A stretch of DNA of 63,771 nt, from assembly GCF_013371085.1 (NCBI RefSeq), contig NZ_JABWCV010000023.1, positions 1 through 63,771 of the forward strand. The letters are read 5' to 3'. Of the stretch, positions 34,980 through 43,475 are shown one piece after another (position 1 is the first letter of the stretch; each line of letters begins with the position of its first letter). The notes below the pieces were generated by a model that was given only the letters and a program-made list of their open reading frames with translations, was not told the origin of the DNA and made no database searches. The position numbers and the translations under genes are program-made. This DNA is from Vreelandella maris. GTDB taxonomy: Bacteria; Pseudomonadota; Gammaproteobacteria; Pseudomonadales; Halomonadaceae.

Positions 34980-35489
34980 TTATTCAATTTCAGAGGCCAG
35001 AGGCTCATTCCTTACCAGCTGATATATATCTTTTAATAAGTAAATTATCATTAAAATACCGGCCACTGGCAATATCATATGCATAATCCCCATAGGGATG
35101 CGCATTCCCGGGCTAAGCGTATTCATTGTATAGCTTAAAGCTGCTATTACATAATAAGAAATGAACGCTAGAAAAACGACGCATAAAGCTTTATTAAAAA
35201 TAAGAATCAGCCTCTTTACACCCCAAGGAAACCGATTAATAAAGAAATCAATTTTTGTGTGAGATCCATCTTTCATTCCTAGAGATGCTCCAAGGAAAGC
35301 GATCCATACCATCGCGAAACGCGCAAATTCTTCAGCCCATGAAATTGAAGAATCAAATAAAAACCTCAGGACAACCTGACTAAAAACTGCAACAACCATT
35401 GCAATAAAAATAAAGAATGTCATACGAGAAACAATGTATTCAATTCCAGTGAAGATATTTTTTAACATGTCTTTTATCCTTATTTGCAT
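34980..35489 (-). CDS. TRAP transporter small permease (DctQ type)
   Basis: A 169-residue, four-helix membrane protein of standard length. 'FDSSISWAEEFARFAMVWIAFLGASLGMKDGSHTKIDF' is the DctQ core, including the conserved W-(A/S)-E-E segment. The encoding gene is separated from the binding-protein gene by 186 bp containing a hairpin, and from the DctM gene by 31 bp. Confidence 0.9.
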   Translation of the reverse strand: MQIRIKDMLKNIFTGIEYIVSRMTFFIFIAMVVAVFSQVVLRFLFDSSISWAEEFARFAMVWIAFLGASLGMKDGSHTKIDFFINRFPWGVKRLILIFNKALCVVFLAFISYYVIAALSYTMNTLSPGMRIPMGIMHMILPVAGILMIIYLLKDIYQLVRNEPLASEIE

Positions 35490-35627
35490 GCTAGAAAAAA
35501 TAAAAACGATCGCTTTATAAATCGGCTACGCTTTACTTCTAGTAAGGAATGAGGGAAGCGTAAGCTTCTTACTTATTTTTATATCAATTTTCTATATAAA
35601 AATAATTTTTCGAGGCAACAAAAGTAA

Positions 35628-35668
35628 CTGGATGGATCCTCGCCAGAATAACTGTAGAACCCATCCAG
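35628..35668 (-). promoter_or_regulatory. Hairpin between the DctP and DctQ genes
   Basis: CTGGATGG (35628-35635) and CCATCCAG (35661-35668) form an 8-bp stem immediately after the binding-protein stop codon, with an AT-rich stretch beyond it on the transcribed strand. As with the hairpin at 12822, it could stabilise the upstream message or act as a leaky terminator, so that binding protein exceeds permease. Confidence 0.5.
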
Positions 35669-35675
35669 AAAAGTT

Positions 35676-36668
35676 TTAGCTCTCAGTATTTGCCTTATCG
35701 ATAAGCTGAATCAGATCATCCCCGTTTTCTTCACTAAATGATTCCCATAGCGGGAGCACGATCTCTTTAAACTGCTCCGTGTTGATAGTATTAATCTGCA
35801 TGCCACTTTCTTCAAGTTCAGCAAGCAGTGTTTCATTCTGCTCAGCAATCATGTTTCGCTGCTCTACTTTGAGCTCTTGGCCGGTCTCTCTTAGAATGTC
35901 CTGCTGCTCAGATGTGAGCTTTGCCATGGCAGCTGGACTAGCAGTCAGAACAGCAGAATTGTAGATATGACCAGATAAAGACAAATAGTCTTGGACTTCA
36001 TCGAAATTATTGGCATGTATTAGTGAAATTGGGTTTTCCTGACCGCCAACAGTGCCCTGCTGCAGTGCCGTGAAAAGTTCATTAAACCCCATAGGGATTG
36101 CACTGGCTCCAAGCAGTTCAAACATTTCTAGGCGGATTGGTATTTCTGCGCTTCTGAAACGAATGCCGCTCATGTCTTCCGGTTCAACAATAGGACGGAC
36201 ACTGTTGGTGAAATGTCGAAGTCCATTTTCCCAATAAGAAAGTGCGACAAACCCCTCCTCTTCAAGAATATCTGTGACCGCGTCTCCGTATTCACCATCA
36301 TATGCCCTTTGCGCATGGTCACTATCAGCGAAAATGAACGGTAATTCCTCAACGCCTAAGCGCGGATTAATATTCTGGAAATTCGAGACACCGTACAATA
36401 GGGCCATGTCTAAATTACCCGCTTGCAGTTGTTGAATCTCGTCCGCTTCACTACCAAGTACACCGCCATGGTGCACGTTAATTTTCACTTCACCATTGGT
36501 TCGCTCTTCAACCAACTCTGCTAATTTTTCAGCGTGAATTCCTCCAGGATGTGAATCAGGGAACACATGCGCAAGCGATAATGTAGCACCTTGCGCTGCC
36601 GCACTACCGGCGCCTACGGTCAGAATGGCTGTAACCAGAGCTGAAATCGGAAGTTTCAAATTATTCAT
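35676..36668 (-). CDS. TRAP substrate-binding protein (DctP type)
   Basis: A 330-residue periplasmic protein with a signal peptide ending 'GSAAAQG'. DctP markers: 'LSLAHVFPDSHPGGIHAEKLAELV', 'VEELPFIFADSDHAQRAY' and 'EDMSGIRFRSAEIPIRLEMFELLGA', which carries the carboxylate-binding arginine. It delivers a carboxylic acid to the cluster-3 permease. The gene lies 33 bp after the HpaI-type aldolase gene in the same operon. Confidence 0.92.
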   Translation of the reverse strand: MNNLKLPISALVTAILTVGAGSAAAQGATLSLAHVFPDSHPGGIHAEKLAELVEERTNGEVKINVHHGGVLGSEADEIQQLQAGNLDMALLYGVSNFQNINPRLGVEELPFIFADSDHAQRAYDGEYGDAVTDILEEEGFVALSYWENGLRHFTNSVRPIVEPEDMSGIRFRSAEIPIRLEMFELLGASAIPMGFNELFTALQQGTVGGQENPISLIHANNFDEVQDYLSLSGHIYNSAVLTASPAAMAKLTSEQQDILRETGQELKVEQRNMIAEQNETLLAELEESGMQINTINTEQFKEIVLPLWESFSEENGDDLIQLIDKANTES

Positions 36669-36701
36669 GTTATACCTCTCTATTTTGTTGTTTTAAAAGC
36701 T

Positions 36702-37463
36702 TTACTGTTTGAATGAACTAGCTAGTTCACTAAATCCGTGCATAATAACCACTTTATCTGCACCTGTAACCATTGTAGTAATACCTCTTTCTTGCCAACG
36801 AGGTAGCATCTTTTCTACGCCCTCCCTATTTGCCTCAAAATCGACTCCATAAAATTCTTTACCATTTTTTACTGCTAATTGAGCTGCTTCATCAAACGTC
36901 TTACTAATATCGGGGTGGCTAACATTACCAGGAATTCCCATTGATACCGAAAGATCAAAAGGTCCAATCATTAATCCATCCACCCCTGTCGTCCCGATTA
37001 TTTCTTCAAGGCTTTCCGCACCCTGCTTACTTTCGACAAGAGCAATTAACTGGGTTTGTTTGTTCATTCTTTCTGAGAACGTGACCCAGTCTTTGACAGT
37101 GTGCTCGCCAGCTCGGATAAAGGGGCAAGCGCCTCTATTACCTAATGGCGCATATTTAGCGGCTTCAACCGCAAAACGTGCATCATCTGCTGAAGAAATG
37201 CCCGGCACCAAAACAGCACTTGCGCCCAGATCTAGCGCTTTCATGATTAATACAGAACAATTCTCTTGAACGCGAACCACGCTCTGAAGACCTTTGGCTT
37301 CACCCGCACGCATGAGTGATTCGAGTCCTGGGAAATCGATATTTCCGTGCTCCATGTCGTAAATAGCAAAATCAAAACCACTAATCGCAATGCACTCAAC
37401 AATATCTGCATTATTGATCTGGACCCAAGTTCCTATTCTTATTTTCTTTACCGGCTCGGTCAT
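36702..37463 (-). CDS. HpcH/HpaI-type class II aldolase
   Basis: A 253-residue TIM-barrel protein. 'DFAIYDMEHGNIDF' holds the catalytic His, 'LIALVESKQGAESLEEI' the metal-binding Glu, and 'GLMIGPFDLSVSMGIPG' the metal-binding Asp. Family members cleave 2-keto-3-deoxy or 4-hydroxy-2-oxo acids to pyruvate plus an aldehyde. The neighbouring FAH-family gene fits a pathway that produces such acids, as in homoprotocatechuate or rhamnonate catabolism. The exact substrate is not determined. Confidence 0.88.
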   Translation of the reverse strand: MTEPVKKIRIGTWVQINNADIVECIAISGFDFAIYDMEHGNIDFPGLESLMRAGEAKGLQSVVRVQENCSVLIMKALDLGASAVLVPGISSADDARFAVEAAKYAPLGNRGACPFIRAGEHTVKDWVTFSERMNKQTQLIALVESKQGAESLEEIIGTTGVDGLMIGPFDLSVSMGIPGNVSHPDISKTFDEAAQLAVKNGKEFYGVDFEANREGVEKMLPRWQERGITTMVTGADKVVIMHGFSELASSFKQ

Positions 37464-37533
37464 AACATCACCGTAATAATTTGAGAGAATTATTCATTCA
37501 CCCGCGTGGCTTTTAGTCCTGTAAATAACCAGC

Positions 37534-38289
37534 TCACGCTTGTGTCAAAGTGTTTGTCAATGTGCCGATCCCGGTGATGGATACGGTCATCGTGTCACCA
37601 GGAACAACCGTGCCAACGCCGTGCGGGGTACCAGTGAGGATTATGTCGCCTGGAAGAAGGGTCATTTGCTTTGAAATGTAACTAACTATTTCGTCAACAT
37701 TAAAGATAAGTTGGTTCAAATTTGATTTTTGTTTCAAAGAACCATTTACCCTCAGCTCTATTTCTGCATCATTTTCATTAATCGTTTTCACGATTCCGGG
37801 GCCGATTGGACAAAAGGTATCAAACGACTTTCCACGCGCCCATTGGCCGTCCGACAGCTGTAAATCGCGGGCAGTGAAGTCATTTGCGCATGAATAGCCA
37901 AAAATATATTTATTCGAATCTTTTGTATCAATATTTTTAGCTTCTTGGCCAATTACAATTGCCAGCTCACCTTCATAATCTAAGCGTGTACTTTGAGGAG
38001 GAGCAATAATTTTTTCACCGTCACCAATCACGGAAGTTGATGGTTTCAGGAACAATAATGGCTCTGTTGGCATTTCCATGTTCATTTCTTTTGCGTGGTC
38101 TTTGTAATTTAAGCCGACGCATACCACTTTTGAAGGCTGGCAGGGAGCAAGAATAGTCACATCCTTCACCAACACCGTTTCAGAAGTAGGCTCTCCCCCC
38201 GCAAGCATCTCTCTATCAAGCAGAGCTATTTTCTCGTCTTTCAAGAAACCTTCTTTTATTTTATTTTTATATTCGAATCGTATATACAT
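37534..38289 (-). CDS. Fumarylacetoacetate hydrolase-family protein
   Basis: A 251-residue protein. A short N-terminal region is followed by the FAH catalytic domain: 'VVCVGLNYKDHAKEMNME', 'LDYEGELAIVIG' with metal ligands E-x-E, and 'YSCANDFTARDLQLSDGQWARGKSFDTF'. Known activities include 2-hydroxyhepta-2,4-dienedioate isomerase, 5-oxopent-3-ene decarboxylase, oxaloacetate decarboxylase and acylpyruvate hydrolase. Adjacent to an HpaI-type aldolase, the hydratase/isomerase roles are favoured. The GntR gene ends 3 bp upstream, so the two are probably co-transcribed. Confidence 0.88.
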   Translation of the reverse strand: MYIRFEYKNKIKEGFLKDEKIALLDREMLAGGEPTSETVLVKDVTILAPCQPSKVVCVGLNYKDHAKEMNMEMPTEPLLFLKPSTSVIGDGEKIIAPPQSTRLDYEGELAIVIGQEAKNIDTKDSNKYIFGYSCANDFTARDLQLSDGQWARGKSFDTFCPIGPGIVKTINENDAEIELRVNGSLKQKSNLNQLIFNVDEIVSYISKQMTLLPGDIILTGTPHGVGTVVPGDTMTVSITGIGTLTNTLTQA

Positions 38290-38292
38290 TTT

Positions 38293-39015
38293 TCAATTCC
38301 TGTTTTTTAAATTTTCAATTATTAGCATGTGATTTAAACGCTCATCAATATCCATCAAATGAGCCTCCATTTCTTTCTCCGCTAGTGCAGCATCGTTCTG
38401 CGCCAAAGCTTGGTAAATCCTTCGATGATAAGCAGCCGATTCATCCATTACTCCTTTATCATATGCCACTTGCGTTTGCACTTTGAATAACAAAAAAATA
38501 ATTGAATTATATAAGCTGTTTAGAACACTATTTCTTGAAAAAAGGGCTATTGAACGGTGGAATTCAATATCAGAAGCAACGAAATCATCCATGGATTCTG
38601 TTTTAGCTGCTTGTTCCATAAGAACGATATACTTTTCAAGCAACTCAAGCTCATTTTTATTAATCTCTTTCGCTGCCAGTGTGACCATCGACTTTTCAAG
38701 GGCTAAGCGTGCTGCAATGATGTCACTATAACTACTGTCTTCGAGCAGAATTTTTAACGTCAGAGTTTCCTCAATGATATTGAGAAAATCTGTGGTCACC
38801 ACTGTGCGCGCGTTAGTGCGATGCAGTAGGCCTTGTAAGGAAAGTATTTTTAGTGCTTCTCTAATTGACGCTCTACTAACTTCAAACCGCTGTGCCAATT
38901 CCCTTTCCCCTGGAAGCTTGTCACCCTTACTCAGTTCGCCGTCTATTATCATTCTTTTAATTTGTGCCACAACAAAGTCACTTAAGCTTTGTTTTTTTAA
39001 AGGTTTAATTTCCAT
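38293..39015 (-). CDS. GntR-family regulator, FadR/FCD subgroup
   Basis: A 240-residue regulator. The winged helix covers residues about 5-75 ('KGDKLPGERELAQRFEVSRASIREALKILSLQGLL'). The FCD domain has metal-type histidines in 'DIEFHRSIALFSRN', 'YHRRIYQAL' and 'EAHLMDID'. An operator matching the FadR-type consensus lies 84 bp upstream of its start, so it probably represses its own operon, which extends down to 30305. The ligand should be an organic acid of the cluster-3 pathway. Confidence 0.88.
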   Translation of the reverse strand: MEIKPLKKQSLSDFVVAQIKRMIIDGELSKGDKLPGERELAQRFEVSRASIREALKILSLQGLLHRTNARTVVTTDFLNIIEETLTLKILLEDSSYSDIIAARLALEKSMVTLAAKEINKNELELLEKYIVLMEQAAKTESMDDFVASDIEFHRSIALFSRNSVLNSLYNSIIFLLFKVQTQVAYDKGVMDESAAYHRRIYQALAQNDAALAEKEMEAHLMDIDERLNHMLIIENLKNRN

Positions 39016-39431
39016 GCTCTATGACTGACCTTAATCAGAATAATCAAAAAATAAGCCTGCACTTTAGAGTAATTCGTTAGCCCTTCTATGTGGATTGATG
39101 GTCAGACCACGCATCCACTTTTGAAAGACTAGTTATGATTTTTGAGAACGTCAAGAATTTTTTCGGATGTATATGTCAACGAATGTAAATACTAGTTTTC
39201 GCTTAACGCATTGGCCAGCGAGGCGTTTGAGATTCTCCCCCGTTGGGTGTGCAATCCGGTTCTAAATTTAAGCCATGGTAGCCCCTTTATTTCAAAAGGA
39301 GGCGCGTGGCGAGGGTCATTAGGAGCACATCTCTAGGCGTGATTAATAGATGGTCGTTTTCTCCGCGCAAGGTGTCTTCGACGGTCTCAATAACTAAGTA
39401 CAACATCTCACCAATTAGGTAGGGTGTTGCC
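39016..39431. other. Intergenic region upstream of cluster 3
   Basis: This 416-bp stretch holds the cluster-3 promoter and operator at 39099-39109. Beyond about 39180 the sequence has no recognisable gene and leads into the left end of the IS30 relic, whose leader (around 39385-39431) resembles the leader at 14055-14090 of the other IS30 copy. Confidence 0.5.
39099..39109. promoter_or_regulatory. FadR-type operator upstream of the cluster-3 regulator
   Basis: TGGTCAGACCA is an 11-bp perfect inverted repeat. It matches the published FadR-subfamily consensus TnGTnnnACnA at every fixed position. It lies 84 bp upstream of the start codon of the GntR gene at 39015, the first gene of the operon, so autoregulation is the simple reading. 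Confidence 0.65.
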
Positions 39432-40395
39432 ATGACTCACGGTTATCGCCATCTTTCTGCGGAATACCGAGTCGGCATCATATTGATGCAGGGTTATCAC
39501 TCCATTCGTATCGTCGCGCGTCAGTTAGGACACGCACCTAGTACCGTTTCACGAGAAATAGCACGCCACACGGTCAGGCCTGACATGGCGTATGACGCCC
39601 GTCTTGCTGGCTACCGAGCCCGACTGACCCGCTGTCGACCTCTCGTTGCCCGAAGCTGAACCACGATGGTGAGTTATTCGGACGGGTGGCCTATCTGCTG
39701 CGCAAGCACTAGCTCACCAGAGCAAAGAGCACACACTGAAGCGTATTTTTCCTGGTTACACTGACCACAAAGTCCCACGCGAAGCCATCTACAACGCGCT
39801 CTACCTCATTCCGCGCAGCTCGCTCAAGAAGGAGCTAGTCGCCCGGGTAAAGGTAAACGGCGCCCTCGCCGACTTGTTAAGAAGAGGCGACAATAGATTC
39901 CAGACCTAGTCAGCATCCGCCTGCGACATCCTAAAATCGAAGACCGCCTGATGCTTGGAAATGGCGCGCTAACTATCGTTCTGCCATCGGCACAATGGTG
40001 GAGCGCACGACGCGTTTAGTGATTCTGGTAAAAGTAGATGGCACCACTGCGACGGACACCGGCTTCAGTGACAAGCTTACGCGTTCACTGCGCCTGCTCA
40101 TGACTGATGACCAGTACAAAGAGATAATGAAGCATGTCGAGATCACTCAGAAGACCAGTGCAGCGGTTTACTTTGCTGCCCAGCATAGCCCATGGCAGCG
40201 AGGTTCCAACCGATGGCCGGCCCCTCAACACCGCTGTTGAGGCAGGACCTGCCGAAGAAGGGTACGGATCTGTCGATCTACAGTCAGGAAGAGCTCGAAG
40301 AGATGGCCAACTCACTGAATTTACAACCACGCAAGTCGCTGGACGTCTACGCCGAGGGGCTCAAGATACCCGTCGCCGGTTTAAGCACTTTTTAA
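39432..40395 (+). pseudogene. Broken IS30-family transposase (copy 2)
   Basis: The N-terminus is good ('HLSAEYRVGIILMQGYHSIRIVARQLGHAPSTVSREI', a helix-turn-helix) but ends in a frameshift after about 75 codons. The middle is spread over frames ('AHQSKEHTLKRIF', 'GKRRPRRLVKKR'), and the C-terminal part appears as 'TTRLVILVKVDGTTATDTGF' and 'LPKKGTDLSIYSQEELEEMANSLNLQPRKSLDV'. No active protein can result. Unlike copy 1 it keeps the N-terminal DNA-binding region. Confidence 0.85.
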
Positions 40396-40561
40396 TAACG
40401 TGTGCCTGGAAGTTGAGACCGCCTTCCTCAGAGTATGATGAGACATGCTCGCCCCAAGTGTTGCTAGCCCGAATTTCTCACGGGGTACAAAAGAAAGCGG
40501 CTGAAAGTGTTAACGTTTCCAGGCCTTACACCAAAAACCAACACCAACCGCTGCTTCCAAA

Positions 40562-40886
40562 ATGGTACCTGAAAAACTGACCTTCTCGCCACTCTCACGC
40601 CGGCAAATTGAAGCCGATTTTTTCCGGCGGCCACATTACCCCCGATGCCGGATTGCTCCTGCTACGGGAGGTCGATAAACAACATCGTCTGACGCACCGC
40701 TTGGCCTCCGTGATTAATGAACCCCGAGCACCGGAACAGGTTCGTCACAAACTCGATATCATGATCCCTCAGCGGGTTTTTGGCGTGGCCGCTGGTTACG
40801 AAGATTTCAGCGACCATGAGACCCTACGCTATGATCAGGCACTTGCACAATCAACGTCGCTCAATGTCACATTAATTTATTTCTAA
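40562..40886 (+). pseudogene. N-terminal fragment of an IS1380-family transposase
   Basis: From the ATG at 40562 (MVPEKLTFSPLSRRQIEADF) the frame breaks at a T6 run where T5 is expected, and continues in another frame as 'SGGHITPDAGLLLLREVDKQHRL', 'KLDIMIPQRVFGVAAGYEDFSDHETLRYDQALAQS'. This is the conserved start of IS1380 transposases. The remaining 350 or so residues are absent, and unrelated sequence follows from about 40865. Confidence 0.85.
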
Positions 40887-40895
40887 AGGTTTTAT

Positions 40896-41132
40896 ATGAA
40901 TTCTGCATTCGATGATAAAGGAAAAGGAGCAGTACAAGCCTATTGGAATGCTCTTTCGCGGTTGAAAGTAGTATGGATGGATGTATTCGGAACAGAACTG
41001 TGGATCGAGCAAAGCAAAGCTAAAGATGCGTTCCAAGAGGCTGTTGCGAAAGTTAGTGATGCGCTAGCTAACAATCCAAAGGAGACTGAAAATTTGATGA
41101 GCTCCAGGCATTGTTGCGGGGTCAGGGAATAA
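40896..41132 (+). CDS. Unrecognised 78-codon frame, probably a truncated gene
   Basis: A helical N-terminus-like segment 'DKGKGAVQAYWNALSRLKVVWMDVFGTELWIEQSKAKDAFQEAVAKVSDAL' with good protein character, then a short tail that reads into the helicase region in the wrong frame. An AAGG stands upstream of the ATG. It seems to be the start of a small gene whose end was lost when the helicase fragment was joined at about 41090. No function is assigned. Confidence 0.4.
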   Translation: MNSAFDDKGKGAVQAYWNALSRLKVVWMDVFGTELWIEQSKAKDAFQEAVAKVSDALANNPKETENLMSSRHCCGVRE

Positions 41133-42292
41133 CGGTAAATATTGATGACCGCAGGCTACCAGGCCTGGTTCTAAGTGGTATCAGCCTGAAAGCAACGCTG
41201 CGGGATGATCAGAATAGGACTGTGGAGGCACTTGCCGACCACGATACCGGAATACTTCATGCGCCGACCGCGTTCGGTAAAACCGTAACGGCCATTGGCC
41301 TTATAGCCAAGTGGCAGGTCAACACATTGATCCTCACTCACAGTCGCCAGTTATTAGATCAATGGAAGGAGCGCCTGGAAACCTTTATGGAGGGTATCTC
41401 CGTGGGTGTGATAGGCGGTGGGAAAAAGAAACCTATCGGTCAGATCGACGTTGCCACCTACCAAAGCCTAATCAATAAGAAAGACAATACGGTCTCCAGC
41501 GTGGTTAGAGAATACGGCCAGATCATCATCGATGAATGCCACCATATCTCAGCCCCTCGCTACGAGATGCTTCTTAATGAAGTCAGCGCTCGCTACGTCG
41601 TCGGCCTGACCGCAACGCCTGACCGCCAGGATGGGCACCAAAAGATCATGTTGATGGTTGCAGGGCCCGTTCGTCACAAAGTTCGGGCGGAACACAGCTC
41701 CCAGTTTGTTCAGCGCGTCATCGTTCGGGAGCGTCATGAAATCCCACCTACCGATATCTATCAGTCTTGTGAACGCCCTCATTTAGCCTCAGTTTACCAC
41801 TGGCTTGCACAGAACAACGCCCGGAATCAGGACATTGTTCAGGATGTAGCAAGCTGCGTGAACAACCAGGCAAACTGCCTTCTACTAACGGAACGACGAG
41901 AGCACGCAGAGACACTGGCAGCACTGCTGGCCGCTGAATCCATAACGTCGGTTGTGTTGCGTGGTGGAATGCGTGTCAGAGAACGTCAGGCGGCGGAAGC
42001 GCAGTTACATAAGGCTAAGGTTATCGTTGCAACCGGCAAATACATCGGAGAAGGTTTTGACTTGCCTCGGTTAGACACGTTGTTTTTAGCCCTGCCCATC
42101 GCCTGGAAAGGAACGCTGTCGCAGTACGCTGGTAGGATCCACCGAGCGGTAGAAGGTAAACAGGAAGTCACTGTCTATGACTACCTTGATACTGGACTGC
42201 CAATGCTTGAACGCATGTACCGAAAACGAGAGAAAGGCTACAGGGCAATGGGATATCAGTTGGCCTCTTCCGGGCAAACTAGGTTGCTATAG
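41093..42292 (+). pseudogene. TOTE-type DEAD/DEAH helicase, C-terminal half
   Basis: Open from about 41093 (DELQALLRG) for some 400 codons without an interruption. Motifs: Walker A 'LHAPTAFGKTVTAIGLIAKW', 'LILTHSRQLLDQWKERL', DEAH-like 'IIIDECHHISAP', 'VVGLTATPDRQDGH', then the second RecA lobe 'VIVATGKYIGEGFDLPRLD' and 'QYAGRIHRAVEG'. These match the helicase half of the large TOTE conflict-system proteins, which normally carry an archaeo-eukaryotic primase domain upstream. That half is missing, and no start codon with a ribosome-binding site is evident (TTG at 41111 is the first candidate). Confidence 0.75.
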
Positions 42293-42300
42293 ACGTTGAG
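41858..42300 (+). repeat. 443-bp direct repeat, left copy
   Basis: This segment, the last 144 codons of the helicase plus 8 bp after its stop, is repeated at 46850-47292 with the same length and no gaps, differing by scattered substitutions. The repeat starts abruptly at GTGAACAACCAGGC and ends at TAGACGTTGAG. It brackets the 43.5-46.8 kb operon. Confidence 0.9.
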
Positions 42301-43475
42301 AAATGTAGAAAAAACCTGGCAGCTTAGTAATGCTTTTTTACCGTTTACCATAATAATCACTACTAACCTGACACACTAGATCAGAAAATATATGATCGAC
42401 GCCCGGTTGAAGAGCGCTATCGACATTCTCGCTTATATGACGATAATCAAAGTATCAATATGATAATAAAAGGGCTTAATTGATGAATTTTGCACAGCAA
42501 AATAAGAGATAATGGTGATCAAACAACCTATAAGGCTTCTACTTAAAAATTGCCATACAGTCTTCATCAACGCTTAGGGCGCTTAATTTTTTTGTTTGAA
42601 AACCTCATAGCCTCCAGCAGCTAATGTAGCGATCATGATAAACAAAATCGGCGAAATACCTTCCCAAATTTGAGAAATGCCAGCCATTGTTTCACTTCAA
42701 AATAATGCCACGATTGGTAAGATTATAGCAGCCAAAACATTAGCGCTCCGCACGTGCCAAATGAGCATCTAATCAGCACTTCATACAATGGCGACCCCGG
42801 TGATTTTCAAACCACGCTCCCTAGCACTCTGTTTCAACAATTTTTTTTCTTTTCACCGACCTAGCAAGCAACAGTAGCTCATTCTCCTCGAACGTTTTTT
42901 AAGATTTTGCCAAGCGACAATATCATTGTCATCAGCCACTGCCTTTTCACACTGATGAAGCAGCTCATCGAGCGTATAGCTGGATGACTTAAGGCTTCCC
43001 GCTCATTCTCATGGCCAAAAGCAACAACATCTACCTCACTGGTAACGTTGCCTCGCAATGATCTAGGAGCATTACAAGAAACCCGTAACCTTGGCAGCCT
43101 GAGCTAGGTATACAACCGGATTAGAAATTAGTGACTCCATCAGGTTAAGCAACTGATTGAGCCCACCTCAGGGTTTTAGGCGACTCTGAGTAATATCTAA
43201 CCGACGACCAACTGTCAACGCTGCTGGTTTCACAAGCCTGCTAACGAGCTAAATAAGTTTTCGAGCTGAAAAGTTCTGGAAGCGCTCCAATGGGTTCAAC
43301 AAACAGCAATTAAGCGTGAATAACGTTCGATTTTAGAATGAATAGCTAATTCTCTAGTTATAAAACTCTGAGAACGCTTGTTGATTTACGTTGAATAACC
43401 ATGATTAGGCCGATTGAGTAAAGTTTATCTTGGGCTATGCTTAGAAAATACAAAGTGAGGAAGGTGGGGACGCGG
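42301..43475. other. Long gene-poor stretch left of the four-gene operon
   Basis: Nearly 1.2 kb without a strong gene. It contains one small membrane-protein-like frame (42583-42687, minus) and a decayed minus-strand region (about 42780-43075), whose frames read 'VTSEVDVVAFGHENERE', 'SYTLDELLHQCEKAVADDNDIVAWQNLK' and resemble a MazE-type antitoxin. The rest is AT-rich and should include the operon promoter just before 43476. Confidence 0.5.
42583..42687 (-). CDS. Possible 34-residue single-TM protein
   Basis: The frame starts with MAGISQIWEGISPILFIMIA and continues through a small-residue stretch to the charged end 'EVFKQKN'. It has one clear hydrophobic helix and a positive C-terminal tail, the layout of a small membrane protein. 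A weak GAAGTGA lies upstream of the ATG. Such short frames can arise by chance, so support is modest. Confidence 0.4.
   Translation of the reverse strand: MAGISQIWEGISPILFIMIATLAAGGYEVFKQKN

Noticed and set aside
40896..42292. One complete helicase gene starting at 40896
   Set aside because: The 78-codon frame is out of phase with the helicase and unlike the helicase N-terminus; the join near 41090 is a fusion of unrelated fragments.
42780..43075. MazE-like antitoxin pseudogene on the minus strand
   Set aside because: 'SYTLDELLHQCEKAV...W.NLK' resembles such antitoxins, but frames are broken and no toxin follows, so it is mentioned only within the intergenic entry.
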